Source: Candidatus Electrothrix aestuarii (lineage in GTDB: Bacteria; Desulfobacterota; Desulfobulbia; Desulfobulbales; Desulfobulbaceae). Taken from it: DNA of 64,000 nt. Position 1 is the stretch's first letter. Each line of letters starts with the position of its first letter. Shown piece by piece: positions 8,650-17,297 of the stretch. A program made the position numbers and the translations under genes. The DNA lies in NCBI GenBank assembly GCA_032595685.2, contig CP159373.1, positions 62,001 through 126,000 on the forward strand. The letters are read 5' to 3'. The notes below the pieces were generated by a model. The model was given only the letters and a program-made list of their open reading frames with translations, was not told the DNA's origin and searched no databases.

Positions 8650-9378
8650 TTATTGCAGGTCATTGAGAAAGGCCTGTATCTCCTCCTCACTCGGCACCGC
8701 AACATTGGTCACCATATACTCCTCCCGCACCCGACCATCGCGCTGATTCAACTGAACAATAACCTCCTCTACCACCTCCCCGACAGCTTCATCCAAGGGA
8801 ACAAGAATCCGCACGGACAGATAAGAGGGTGAGAACTGCACCTGCTCGACCTTCGAGTGATTCTGCCGACACACCCTGCCCAGGGTCCCCTCTATATCCT
8901 GCTGCTGTTCCTCGGCCGGACACTCTCCCTGCAAGGCAAGGACAAAGATATAGCGCAACCACTCCCCTTCTCCACCCAGACCGCTTGAGACCAAGCCGAC
9001 AGGCTCATCAAACAGGTCCGTTTCCATGTGCATCTGACATTCGTACAAGGCAATCTTGGCCCATTGTTCGAGATCAGGTTCACAGTTGCTGCAATACTGC
9101 TGCAAAAACTGACAGGCCTCTGCCGCCCCCTGGATAGCCAGTTGCCCCAAGATATTCTTTTTTTGGGTGAGAGATAAGGCCTCGGACGATAACTCCTGTG
9201 CCTGCCCGAGCAACGCGGCGCAGTCTGCCTCAGGCTCAAGGTCTTCCAGCTCAGCCATGAACTGCGCATACACTTCCTGATCAAGCTCCTCTTCCGTAAC
9301 AATGAACTGCTCAGGGATTATCTCCAAGAAGTCCGTCAGGTCATCTTCATCATCATCGAACAAATTCAGATCGCTCAT
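8650..9378 (-). CDS. Acidic hypothetical protein
   Basis: A 242-residue, strongly acidic cytoplasmic protein begins MSDLNLFDDDEDDLTDFLE. The start is supported by AAGGAATAAGGA just upstream. I recognise no domain. It contains a cluster of cysteines near the middle (QQYCSNCEPDLEQW) and a predicted helical centre, and ends with a beta-rich segment (VRILVPLD, VEEVIVQLNQRDGRVREEY). It faces the HU-like gene convergently, about 100 bp away. Low-repeat, normal-codon sequence over the full length argues that it is real. Confidence 0.6.
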   Translation of the reverse strand: MSDLNLFDDDEDDLTDFLEIIPEQFIVTEEELDQEVYAQFMAELEDLEPEADCAALLGQAQELSSEALSLTQKKNILGQLAIQGAAEACQFLQQYCSNCEPDLEQWAKIALYECQMHMETDLFDEPVGLVSSGLGGEGEWLRYIFVLALQGECPAEEQQQDIEGTLGRVCRQNHSKVEQVQFSPSYLSVRILVPLDEAVGEVVEEVIVQLNQRDGRVREEYMVTNVAVPSEEEIQAFLNDLQ

Positions 9379-9815
9379 TTTTCCTTATTCCTTCCTCTAA
9401 ACGAAGATATTTACCCCTCATCCATTAAGGGAGCCGGATGTGGCAGTATTACTCCCTCTTATGCAACGGTAACAGACATACATTTAAGCCCAAATCCAAT
9501 AATTTCTCGTTGCCACTCTACTCTATTCCTGAGGAGGATGCAAAAGGCTGTGTGGGTGGGGAGAGAAAAATAATGACATATTGCAAAAACACTCAACTTT
9601 ATTCCTACAAGATGATCTGTTTTTTCTCTTGTGCCCCAATACAATTTCCCTAAGGACCACCCTACGAATACAATATACAACCTGCTGATATAAAAAAACA
9701 GTTGCACTCTCATACATTTCACTCTACCCTTGCAGAGAACCTCAAGAAAGGAGAAGAGAGCAAACCTATCCCCCTGTAGATCCGGCTGGATTATACCGAC
9801 TGAGGAGAGTAACAC
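9379..9815. other. Intergenic, no supported gene
   Basis: About 440 bases separate the divergent starts at 9378 (minus) and 9816 (plus), so promoters for both genes must lie here. The short ORFs on both strands lack ribosome binding sites and recognisable protein character. I saw no hairpin or repeat of note. Confidence 0.6.
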
Positions 9816-10115
9816 ATGAAGCAAATAAATACATTGTCCCCAACCTCCTTTTTTCACTTATGGAGGCTATGCATTCCTACCTTGCGCCCCATCCAGAGAG
9901 CCCGTGCGGCCTTTCCCTACGATATCCTTACTCACCAGACAAACAAAGATACTCCCACAGAAGAAGCCATTCGTCGTCTTGAAATAAACCATCATGCGAT
10001 ATTCCAATCAAGAAACGAAGTTGAAGCACAGATGAATGAGGCGAGAGCCAGGGCGAAACAGTTCACCACAGAAAGGATAAGTGAGCAGCTAACGTACCTC
10101 AAGGCTGCACAATGA
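9816..10115 (+). CDS. Small hypothetical protein, helical
   Basis: A 99-residue frame starts at an ATG with GAGGAG ten bases upstream. The second half is charged and helical (TPTEEAIRRLEINHHAIF, then EVEAQMNEARARAKQF) and may form a coiled coil. No family is recognised. It runs in the same direction as the two-CW gene 46 bp downstream and could share a transcript with it. Confidence 0.5.
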   Translation: MKQINTLSPTSFFHLWRLCIPTLRPIQRARAAFPYDILTHQTNKDTPTEEAIRRLEINHHAIFQSRNEVEAQMNEARARAKQFTTERISEQLTYLKAAQ

Positions 10116-10161
10116 AAGGCGACACAAAGACAAGCAAAATGCTACAACAAGGGAGGGTACG

Positions 10162-10431
10162 GTGAATTGTTGGGAATTTAAAAAATGTGGCCGTGAACCT
10201 AACGGGCAAAATAGCTCCCTCTATGGTGTTTGTCCTGTAAGCACAGCATCCAATGCAGATGGCATCCACAACGGAAAAAACGGTGGACGATGCTGCTGGG
10301 CAATCATCACCACGGAGCCAAGCGAAATGGAAAAAAACTTAGGTTTCTGTTGCGGTGGACTTTCGGAATGTATCCAGTGTGATTTTTATCAGCACGTAAA
10401 GGAATCAACAGAACTTGTTATTGCTGTCTAA
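10162..10431 (+). CDS. Two-CW-type cysteine-rich small protein
   Basis: The 89-residue product starts at GTG and opens NCWEFKKCGREPNG; a second block is GGRCCW, and a third is CCGGLSECIQCDFYQ. The nine-plus cysteines in CW and CxxC arrangements are the mark of the two-CW proteins common in sulfate-reducing and related bacteria, presumed to bind metal. A paralogue with the same layout (NCWEFKNCGREPGG, GGRCCW, CRTCDFY) is at 57601-57882. Its function is unknown. A weak hairpin overlaps the stop codon. Confidence 0.75.
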   Translation: MNCWEFKKCGREPNGQNSSLYGVCPVSTASNADGIHNGKNGGRCCWAIITTEPSEMEKNLGFCCGGLSECIQCDFYQHVKESTELVIAV

Positions 10432-10732
10432 AGAGGCCCTCTTTTAGCAAACAAAAAATGGATAAGGAAGACAACTGAAGGAAGCCAAACACCGGGTGAA
10501 GGTCATTGAGTAATAGTTCAAGTTAACGGTGTCTGGCTCCTTCAATTATCTCATTACATGATGATGACTATTTAACGGGATCTTGTCAATAGTTTTTATC
10601 AGTTACCTTGCCATACCCTGTTCTTGTGGCACGGGCCCCACCTCACCTATTTACCCGCAAACGACAGATAGAATCACGTGATAGCAGGATGATATAAAGA
10701 GGGTAATTCAAGATACCACAGGTATATTTTCC
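10432..10732. other. Intergenic between convergent genes
   Basis: Roughly 300 bases lie between the ends of the two-CW and phoH genes. A short imperfect hairpin (AAAGAGG with CCTCTTTT) at the start could help end transcription. I find no gene or repeat. Confidence 0.5.
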
Positions 10733-11707
10733 CTAATGGCTTTTATCATAGGCTTGAATAATTTTCTGAACCAAGGGGTGACGAACCACGTCACTGTGAT
10801 CAAAATGACTGAAGCCGATACCATCTATCCCCTGGAGGAGATGCCGTGCCTCTGCAAGTCCTGAGGCCTGTTTTCCAGGCAAGTCAACCTGAGTGATATC
10901 ACCGGTGACAACTGCCTTTGCATCAAAACCGATGCGAGTGAGGAACATTTTCATCTGCTCACTGGTGGTATTTTGCGCCTCATCCAGGATCACGAAACCA
11001 TTATTCAAAGTTCTGCCGCGCATAAAAGCCAACGGTGCAATTTCAATAACACCTCGTTCAACAAGCTCAGCAACCTTTTCCGTACCCATCATATCATTGA
11101 GGGCATCAGTCAGAGGCCGGAGATAAGGATCAATCTTTTGCGCCATATCCCCAGGAAGAAAACCCAGTTTTTCACCAGCTTCTACAGCCGGACGTGTCAG
11201 AATAATACGCTGAACCCGCTCTGAGGCTAAAGCAGAAACGGCCATAGCCACAGCCAAATAGGTTTTACCGGTTCCAGCTGGTCCGATACCAAAGACAATA
11301 TCGTTCTTCCGGATCAACTCAATATAGTTTTTCTGATGAACACTTTTTGGAGAAATGATCCTTTTCTGGGCCGTAATACAGACCTTATCAAGAAAGATCT
11401 CCGCCAGAGAAGCGGACGGTGATGACTCAAGGATTTTAATACCAAAGGCAATATCCTGACTAAAGACAGGATAACCTTTACGTACGAGATCATACAGTTG
11501 CGACAGCAGGGAGGTGGCCAAATCCACAGCATGTGCCCTGCCACTGATGCTCAGGATATTGCCTCTGTCACAAATCTGAACCTGAACAGCCTGCTCAATC
11601 GTATGCAGATTGTGATTATGCACACCGAACAGAACCTGTGCAACGGCATAGTCGTCAAATTCCAGGCTCTGCTCGGATTCTCCAGTAAGTTTTTGGCAAG
11701 TACGCAA
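10733..11707 (-). CDS. PhoH-like ATPase
   Basis: The protein has 324 residues, normal for the PhoH/PhoL family. A KH-like N-terminal part (residues 20-100) precedes the P-loop domain with Walker A GPAGTGKT near residue 140 and Walker B VILDEAQNTT. The family signature TRPAVEAGEKLGFLPGD and VVTGDITQVDLP are present. PhoH proteins are RNA-linked ATPases, in many genomes next to ybeY; here ybeY is not adjacent. The gene follows the secreted CxxC protein in the same direction with only 21 bases between, so the two may be cotranscribed. Confidence 0.93.
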   Translation of the reverse strand: MRTCQKLTGESEQSLEFDDYAVAQVLFGVHNHNLHTIEQAVQVQICDRGNILSISGRAHAVDLATSLLSQLYDLVRKGYPVFSQDIAFGIKILESSPSASLAEIFLDKVCITAQKRIISPKSVHQKNYIELIRKNDIVFGIGPAGTGKTYLAVAMAVSALASERVQRIILTRPAVEAGEKLGFLPGDMAQKIDPYLRPLTDALNDMMGTEKVAELVERGVIEIAPLAFMRGRTLNNGFVILDEAQNTTSEQMKMFLTRIGFDAKAVVTGDITQVDLPGKQASGLAEARHLLQGIDGIGFSHFDHSDVVRHPLVQKIIQAYDKSH

Positions 11708-11728
11708 CGGTCTACGATACTATCAGAT

Positions 11729-12586
11729 TTACTTCGCGGCTAATTCCTGATCAATCATATCCTGGAGGACATTAGCTCCCCGACCTTTAACCTGGCGACC
11801 ATTGATAAACAGGGTAGGAGTTCCACCAACACCGGCTTTTCCCGCATCAGCCATATCTTTTTTCAGCTTTGCATTGGTATCGGCACTGGCAAGGTCCTTT
11901 TTAAATTTTTCCATATCCAGGCCAATGTCCTTTGCTGCCTGCTCAATGGTTTCCTTGTTCAGCTTTTTCGAGACAGCAAAAAGTGCATCATGCATCTGCC
12001 AGAATTTACCCTGCTCATGAGCAGCAATCGCAGCAAGAGCAGCAGGCTTGGCTTGTTTATGCATCTGAAGCGGAAGATGCTTAAACACGATCTTCAGATT
12101 ATCAGGATTCTCCTTCAGGATTCCTTCCAGCAGCGGTTGCACCTTGCTGCAAAACGGACATTGGAAATCTGAAAAAACCACCAAGGTAACAGGCGCATCT
12201 GCTTTACCAAGGAAAGGTGAGCCCGTTGTATCGATATCCTGAGCAAAGGAAATATCCAGCGCCGTATACTTCTTATTACTATCAACCAGGAAAAGCATCT
12301 CTCCACGAGGAGCAATATCAATGGCAACGGTTTCTTTGGCAACAGGAACAGCCCCCTGCTCTACTCCGTCAGCAGAAGAGTAGATATGCACCTTGCTGTC
12401 ATCACCCAAAACAAAAACCAGCCTATTATCTAAAGACTGCGCAAAATCAATCGGTTTTACATTCATCTGCCATGTTGCCAGCGGGGAGGTGAAGAGGGTC
12501 GCGCTGGACTTCGCTGGTGCATCCTGGGCCAGGGCCTGGCCTGACGACATGAGCAGTAGCGCACATAAGGTTAATGTCTTTTTCAT
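11729..12586 (-). CDS. Secreted DsbA/thioredoxin-fold protein with N-terminal beta module
   Basis: The 285-residue protein starts at the ATG at 12586, preceded by AAAGGAG. Residues 1-20 are a signal peptide ending QALA. Residues about 40-115 form a beta-rich module (PIDFAQSLDNRLVFVLGDDS ... VAIDIAPRGEMLFLV) that is repeated in the neighbour at 12734-13354. From about 130 a DsbA-type thioredoxin fold begins, with redox motif CPFC at 143-146 and cis-Pro segment GGTPTLFING. It is predicted to handle disulfides in the periplasm (oxidase or isomerase), with the N-terminal module probably mediating partner binding. The module-plus-CPFC fusion is unusual. Confidence 0.85.
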   Translation of the reverse strand: MKKTLTLCALLLMSSGQALAQDAPAKSSATLFTSPLATWQMNVKPIDFAQSLDNRLVFVLGDDSKVHIYSSADGVEQGAVPVAKETVAIDIAPRGEMLFLVDSNKKYTALDISFAQDIDTTGSPFLGKADAPVTLVVFSDFQCPFCSKVQPLLEGILKENPDNLKIVFKHLPLQMHKQAKPAALAAIAAHEQGKFWQMHDALFAVSKKLNKETIEQAAKDIGLDMEKFKKDLASADTNAKLKKDMADAGKAGVGGTPTLFINGRQVKGRGANVLQDMIDQELAAK

Positions 12587-12733
12587 CTTTTCTCCTTTTA
12601 TTTTGGATTTTTCAAGCAATTAGGCCTGGTTCATCCTGTCCGACATAGTGACCTTTCAGCTCATCGCTTCTATTGGACAGACATTGGTGGAATATACCCA
12701 TCGAAAAAATATTATGCAAGAAAGGCTATGCAA

Positions 12734-13354
12734 TCAGCGTAAAGAAAACTGCACAGACTTAAAGGTCGCGTTACGACCAAGAAAGGACAGCGTCCTTTTT
12801 CGCGAAGGAACTGTGAGAGCAACGACATCAGAGGAAACAGGAATAACCTTTTGCTGTACACCGGCCAGAGTATAAACATGCACTTTGCTATCGTTTTCAA
12901 GAACAAAGGCATATTTTTTATCAAAGGATTGGGCTATATCAAGGGGGCGGGCCTCAGTTTTCCAGGTATGTTTCACTGAATAATCTGAGATAGAATCATC
13001 TTTTTTTCTATAAACGATTTCTATAGCAGAATAGGTCTTATCACTTCCAACAAGGTAAAGCATACCGCCTCGCGGGGCAATGTCAATGGCAACAGTATTC
13101 GGGGAGACATCAATAATACCAAGACGATTACCATTATACGAATTGGCATAGACCCGGACCTTATTATCCTCTTCCAGGATAAATATTTTCTTCTTATCAA
13201 AAGAAACCGCAAAATCACGCGGAACAGAAGTTAGGTTCCAATCTTTCTTTTTCGACCAATCAATAATCTTGCTCACATTCTCTGCGTATGCCATTGCTGG
13301 CACTTGAAAAAAAAGCACCAATAAAACAAAGAGTAATAGTCCATTTTTAGTCAT
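12734..13354 (-). CDS. Secreted protein made of two copies of the beta module found in the neighbouring DsbA-like protein
   Basis: The 206-residue product has a signal peptide (residues 1-24, ending AMAYA). Two repeats follow at about 38-113 and 131-203. Their common pattern is DFA.SFDKK..FIL..D.KV.VY, then VAIDIAPRG.ML.LV.S.K.Y.AIEI. The same pattern occurs once in the product of 11729-12586. The alternation of short strands is reminiscent of beta-propeller blades, but two copies are too few for a closed propeller. No known domain is recognised. It likely works with the CxxC protein in the periplasm. Confidence 0.7.
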   Translation of the reverse strand: MTKNGLLLFVLLVLFFQVPAMAYAENVSKIIDWSKKKDWNLTSVPRDFAVSFDKKKIFILEEDNKVRVYANSYNGNRLGIIDVSPNTVAIDIAPRGGMLYLVGSDKTYSAIEIVYRKKDDSISDYSVKHTWKTEARPLDIAQSFDKKYAFVLENDSKVHVYTLAGVQQKVIPVSSDVVALTVPSRKRTLSFLGRNATFKSVQFSLR

Positions 13355-13651
13355 CTTTAATTCAAAGCAAGAAGAGATTAAGGTAAAAAGCCAAGTTCAT
13401 CTGCGCCATAATAACCTCTACGAAACAGATACCCTTACCCTAAAGGCAAGCAGAGGTTGAAATTACCATCACCAGGCAAGATCCTGACAACAGCACATAT
13501 ATTTTTATAAGATTTAATTATACACCTCTTTGTGGCATTACGTCAAGCCAAGCAAGAGCCTTTCCCGAACGTCTTCCCCTCTTTTCTCAAAATCTTTGCT
13601 TAAAAAATATGAGCAATTAGACTTCATTGTTCTTTTTTGTTCAACCGTCCC
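13355..13651. other. Intergenic upstream of tRNA-Leu
   Basis: About 300 bases of AT-rich DNA hold the upstream region of the minus-strand secreted protein gene. I see no gene or conserved RNA structure. Confidence 0.5.
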
Positions 13652-13680
13652 TTGACGAAGAGCTTTGTATTGATTATTAC
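13652..13680 (+). promoter_or_regulatory. Sigma70-type promoter of tRNA-Leu
   Basis: TTGACG at 13652-13657 and TATTAC at 13675-13680 are separated by 17 bases. The start of transcription would fall around 13687, about ten bases before the tRNA. The other tRNA loci at 19824 and 57351 have the same TTGACG and 17-base spacing. Confidence 0.75.
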
Positions 13681-13696
13681 TGTAGGCTTGATGCGT

Positions 13697-13782
13697 GCGA
13701 AAGTGGCGGAATTGGTAGACGCACTGGATTTAGGATCCAGCGCACTCCGTGCGTGGGGGTTCGACTCCCCCCTTTCGCACCA
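13697..13782 (+). tRNA. tRNA-Leu (anticodon TAG)
   Basis: The acceptor stem GCGAAAG pairs with CTTTCGC and the ACCA end is encoded. The anticodon arm is CTGGA, loop TTTAGGA, TCCAG, giving TAG. The long variable arm and 86-base length are typical of tRNA-Leu. The T arm GGGGG TTCGACT CCCCC is intact. Confidence 0.97.
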
Positions 13783-13915
13783 TTTTTTCTCCTTAAATAA
13801 AGCAAAGGCAAGAACGTTTTGGTAACCTACAAAGCCAATCATATAGCGAGATTCTTGCTCTGGATAAAATAAATCTGCCCCAAGCAGGCAACTTGGATAA
13901 AAGGAACTTGAGTCG

Positions 13916-15253
13916 ATGGATGTTGCGATTGAAGAAGTAAGCGAGCTGGCCCGAAAGGTAACTGTTACCCTGCCTGCTGAGGACGTGGTAAAAGAGCTCG
14001 ATAAAAAATACGCCGAGCTGAAAAAAGAAGTAACCCTCAAGGGATTCCGTCGGGGCAAAGCACCGATGTCTATTCTGAAAAAGAACTTCAAAAGTCGGGT
14101 CGAGCCGGAAGTAGCGGAAAAGCTGGTACAAGACACCTATTTCGATGCCATAGAAGAAAAGAAAATAGATGTCATTGTTCACCCGGAAATTCAGGAGACC
14201 ACGTTTGCTGATGACGGTTCCTTTACCTATGTTGCAATGGTCGAAGTCAAACCTGAATTCGAGCTCAATGAGTACAAAGGGCTGGAGATTGCAAAGCCAA
14301 ACACAGAAGTAAGCGATGCCGAGGTGGACAAAAAGATTGAGGAGCTTCGACGCAACAAGGCCGTGCTTCGTTCCGCAGAAGATGATCACGAAATTGCTAT
14401 GGACGACATTGTGACCATTGATTTTCAGGGATTCCACGAAGACAAAGCCCTGAAAGAGGTACGCAATGAGGATTTTTCTGTTGATATGGGCACAGGCTAT
14501 CTAGGTGAAGACTTTGAAGAGCGCCTGCTGGGGGTTAAAAAGGGAGGATCCATCTTGTATGAAAGTGACTTCCCAGAAGATTTCCAGAACCCTATTATGG
14601 CAGGTAAGACCATCGAATTCAAAGTTGATGTCAAAGACATTAAGGTACGGATTAAACCTGAGCTGGATGATGAGTTTGCCAAGGATATTGACGAGAAGCA
14701 CGAGACCTTGGCTGACTTACGAGAGGCAATCGCTACTGACCTGAAAGAAGAAAAAGAGTCAGCTGTTGAAGGCGACCTGAATGATCGCATTATGCAGAAG
14801 CTGCTTGAGCTGAATAATGATTTCCCGCTTCCGCAACGAACCGTTGCCTATGAGATTCAGGAAATGATCAAGCAGACCGAGGAAAACCTCAAGCGAGCTG
14901 GTCAGACCCTGGAATCCGCCGGAATCAGCAAAGATAAACTGGTAGAGCATCACCGTGAGACAGCTGAAAAACGTGTCCGAGGCGACTTTATCCTGAAAAA
15001 GGTTGCGGAACTTGAGGAACTCATTCTGACAGAAGAAGATCTGGAGCAGGGGTACAGCCGTATCGCTAACGAATATAATATGACTGTGGAAAACGTGAAA
15101 GGATACTTCAAACGCCGCGAAGAGATCATGCCGTTCATGGCCGAGTTGCTCAACGAAAAGATCCTGAATTTCCTCCGTGATGCGGCAAATCTTGTCGAAG
15201 AAACCGAGACAGATACCGAAGAGAACGGAGAAGAGGCAACGCAAGACGCATAA
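13916..15253 (+). CDS. tig: Trigger factor, ribosome-associated chaperone and prolyl isomerase
   Basis: The 445-residue protein has the trigger factor layout: ribosome-binding N-terminal domain with signature GFRRGKAP near residue 45, FKBP-like domain about 150-240 (DIVTIDFQGF), then the long helical C-terminal arm and an acidic tail (ETETDTEENGEE). It binds nascent chains at the ribosome exit. It heads the classic tig-clpP-clpX-lon order, but a strong terminator at 15288 lies before clpP, so tig is probably also a separate transcript. Confidence 0.97.
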   Translation: MDVAIEEVSELARKVTVTLPAEDVVKELDKKYAELKKEVTLKGFRRGKAPMSILKKNFKSRVEPEVAEKLVQDTYFDAIEEKKIDVIVHPEIQETTFADDGSFTYVAMVEVKPEFELNEYKGLEIAKPNTEVSDAEVDKKIEELRRNKAVLRSAEDDHEIAMDDIVTIDFQGFHEDKALKEVRNEDFSVDMGTGYLGEDFEERLLGVKKGGSILYESDFPEDFQNPIMAGKTIEFKVDVKDIKVRIKPELDDEFAKDIDEKHETLADLREAIATDLKEEKESAVEGDLNDRIMQKLLELNNDFPLPQRTVAYEIQEMIKQTEENLKRAGQTLESAGISKDKLVEHHRETAEKRVRGDFILKKVAELEELILTEEDLEQGYSRIANEYNMTVENVKGYFKRREEIMPFMAELLNEKILNFLRDAANLVEETETDTEENGEEATQDA

Positions 15254-15287
15254 AGCTATAACAGGCTTCTTGTTGAGTGCAAGACAG

Positions 15288-15318
15288 CCGGACAGGATAC
15301 CGTTCTGTCCGGTTTTTT
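15288..15318 (+). terminator. Rho-independent terminator after tig
   Basis: CCGGACAG at 15288-15295 pairs perfectly with CTGTCCGG at 15305-15312 around a nine-base loop, followed directly by six T. It lies 35 bases after the tig stop and 20 before the clpP start. Confidence 0.9.
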
Positions 15319-15337
15319 GTTTTGAAGAGGAGAGATT

Positions 15338-15940
15338 ATGAATTTGGTTCCAATGGTTGTTGAACAGAGTCCGCGTGGAGAGCGGGCTTTTGACATTTAT
15401 TCGCGCCTTCTGAGGGAACGGATTGTTTTCCTCGGAACACCTGTGAATGATGATATTGCCAGCTTGATCGTGGCCCAACTCCTTTTTCTTGAGGCCGATG
15501 ACCCTGAGAAAGATATCACCTTTTACATTAACTCTCCAGGTGGCGTGGTGACTGCTGGCATGGCTATTTATGACACCATGCAGTATATCAGCTGCGATGT
15601 TGCCACGCTCTGCATGGGACAGGCCGCCTCTATGGGTGCCTTTCTCCTGGCTGCCGGAGCAGAGGGCAAACGCTTTGCCCTTCCCAATGCCCGCATCATG
15701 ATCCATCAGCCCTTGGGCGGTTTTCAGGGACAGGCCACAGATATTGATATCCATGCCAAAGAGATCCTGCGGATGCGGAGCGATTTGAACAGACTGTTGT
15801 CTCACCATACCGGCAAGCCGGTCAAAAAAATTGAAAAAGACACAGAGCGGGACAATTTCATGAGCGCTGAAGAGGCTGTTAAATACGGTCTGATTGATAA
15901 AGTGCTGGTCCGCCGTGAGGATGCCAAGGAGGATGCGTAA
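15338..15940 (+). CDS. clpP: ATP-dependent Clp protease proteolytic subunit
   Basis: The 200-residue serine peptidase has the catalytic Ser98 in GQAASMGAF and His123 in MIHQPLGG; the Asp follows in the expected region. A GAGGAGAG site lies nine bases upstream of the ATG. ClpP forms the barrel that degrades proteins fed by ClpX. The stop overlaps the clpX start (TAATG at 15938-15942), so the two subunits are translationally coupled. Confidence 0.97.
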   Translation: MNLVPMVVEQSPRGERAFDIYSRLLRERIVFLGTPVNDDIASLIVAQLLFLEADDPEKDITFYINSPGGVVTAGMAIYDTMQYISCDVATLCMGQAASMGAFLLAAGAEGKRFALPNARIMIHQPLGGFQGQATDIDIHAKEILRMRSDLNRLLSHHTGKPVKKIEKDTERDNFMSAEEAVKYGLIDKVLVRREDAKEDA

Positions 15941-17211
15941 TGAGTGACGAAGTTTCAGGCGACTCTGCCGAGATCTGTACCTGTTCCTTCTGTGGCCGGC
16001 AGCAAGGAGAGGTAAAAAACCTGATCGCCGGTCCAGACGTCTATATCTGTGATAAATGTATAGAGCTTTGTAATGGTATGGTCAAGGAGCAGAGTGAAGG
16101 AGAAGATAAGGTTGTTGATGCCCCTTCTCCTGCTGTGCTGAAACCCAAGGAAATTCATGCGCATCTGGATGATTATGTCATCGGTCAGGAATATGCCAAA
16201 CGGGTTTTGTCCGTGGCCGTGCATAACCATTATAAACGGATAGAATCACGTCCTGGTGGTACCTTTGACGATGTGGAAATTCAGAAATCCAACATCATTC
16301 TCATTGGTCCCACTGGAAGCGGAAAGACCCTGCTTGCTCAGACCTTGGCTCGCGTTCTCAATGTACCCTTTACCATCGCTGATGCCACCACCCTGACAGA
16401 GGCTGGTTATGTAGGTGATGATACAGAAAATATCCTGGTTAACCTGCTCCAGGCCGCTGATGATGATATTGAGCGGGCCCAGCACGGGATTGTCTATATT
16501 GACGAAATCGATAAAATCGCCCGAAAATCCGATTCCGCTTCATTAACCCGCGACGTCTCTGGAGAAGGTGTACAGCAGGCCCTGCTGAAAATCATTGAAG
16601 GCACTATTGCCTCCATTCCCCCTAAGGGTGGTCGCAAACATCCTCAACAGGACCTGACCAAGATAGATACCAGTAATATTCTCTTTATTGTTGGCGGTGC
16701 CTTTGTCGGTCTGGATAGGGTTATCAAGCGTCGCTCAGGAACTAAGGGCATAGGTTTTGGCGCCAAGATTGCATCAGGACCGGAAAAGAGCGTCGGTGAA
16801 TGGCTGTCCGATGTGCAGTCAGAGGACTTACTCAAATTCGGATTAATTCCAGAACTGCTCGGTCGTCTCCCTGTTATCGCTCCGATGAAAGAGCTGAAAG
16901 AGGATGACTTGGTCCGCATCCTGAAAGAGCCAAAAAATGCCCTGACCAAACAGTACATGAAGCTGTTTGAACTGGAGGATATCACGCTTCGCTTTACAGA
17001 GGGTGCGCTGAAAGAGGCTGCCCGTAAGGCTATGCTCCGCAACTCTGGAGCCCGTGGCCTCCGTGCGGTCATGGAAGAAGCTATGCTTGATGTTATGTAC
17101 GAGCTTCCTTCCGATGAACATGCCGTTGAATGCGTGATTAACGAACAGGTTATCGCCGATGGCGAATACCCTGTTATACTCTATGATACTGAAGAAAAGA
17201 AAACAGCTTAG
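15940..17211 (+). CDS. clpX: ATP-dependent Clp protease ATP-binding subunit ClpX
   Basis: The 423-residue AAA+ unfoldase starts with the zinc-binding domain (CSFCGRQ at 15-21, [10 protein letters not shown] at 35-44). Walker A GPTGSGKT, Walker B VYIDEIDK, and the pore/IGF-type region follow, with sensor residues near [11 protein letters not shown]. It recognises tagged substrates and threads them into ClpP. A GC-rich hairpin (GGGGAGAA with TTCTCCCC at 17230-17252) lies in the 86-base gap before lon; it lacks a T run and is more likely a processing structure than a terminator. Confidence 0.98.
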   Translation: MSDEVSGDSAEICTCSFCGRQQGEVKNLIAGPDVYICDKCIELCNGMVKEQSEGEDKVVDAPSPAVLKPKEIHAHLDDYVIGQEYAKRVLSVAVHNHYKRIESRPGGTFDDVEIQKSNIILIGPTGSGKTLLAQTLARVLNVPFTIADATTLTEAGYVGDDTENILVNLLQAADDDIERAQHGIVYIDEIDKIARKSDSASLTRDVSGEGVQQALLKIIEGTIASIPPKGGRKHPQQDLTKIDTSNILFIVGGAFVGLDRVIKRRSGTKGIGFGAKIASGPEKSVGEWLSDVQSEDLLKFGLIPELLGRLPVIAPMKELKEDDLVRILKEPKNALTKQYMKLFELEDITLRFTEGALKEAARKAMLRNSGARGLRAVMEEAMLDVMYELPSDEHAVECVINEQVIADGEYPVILYDTEEKKTA

Positions 17212-17297
17212 TCGGATGCTGGAAATAACGGGGAGAAGATCTATTTCTCCCCTCATGGTATCCCTTTCCTCCCCTTCCTTCCTGATTACCTTGAATT

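Noticed and set aside
9459..9857. 132-residue minus-strand ORF
   Set aside because: It overlaps the start and upstream site of the gene at 9816 and has no ribosome binding site or recognisable family.
17230..17252. Terminator between clpX and lon
   Set aside because: The hairpin is strong, but no T run follows it; a processing or attenuation role is as likely, so it is mentioned only under clpX.
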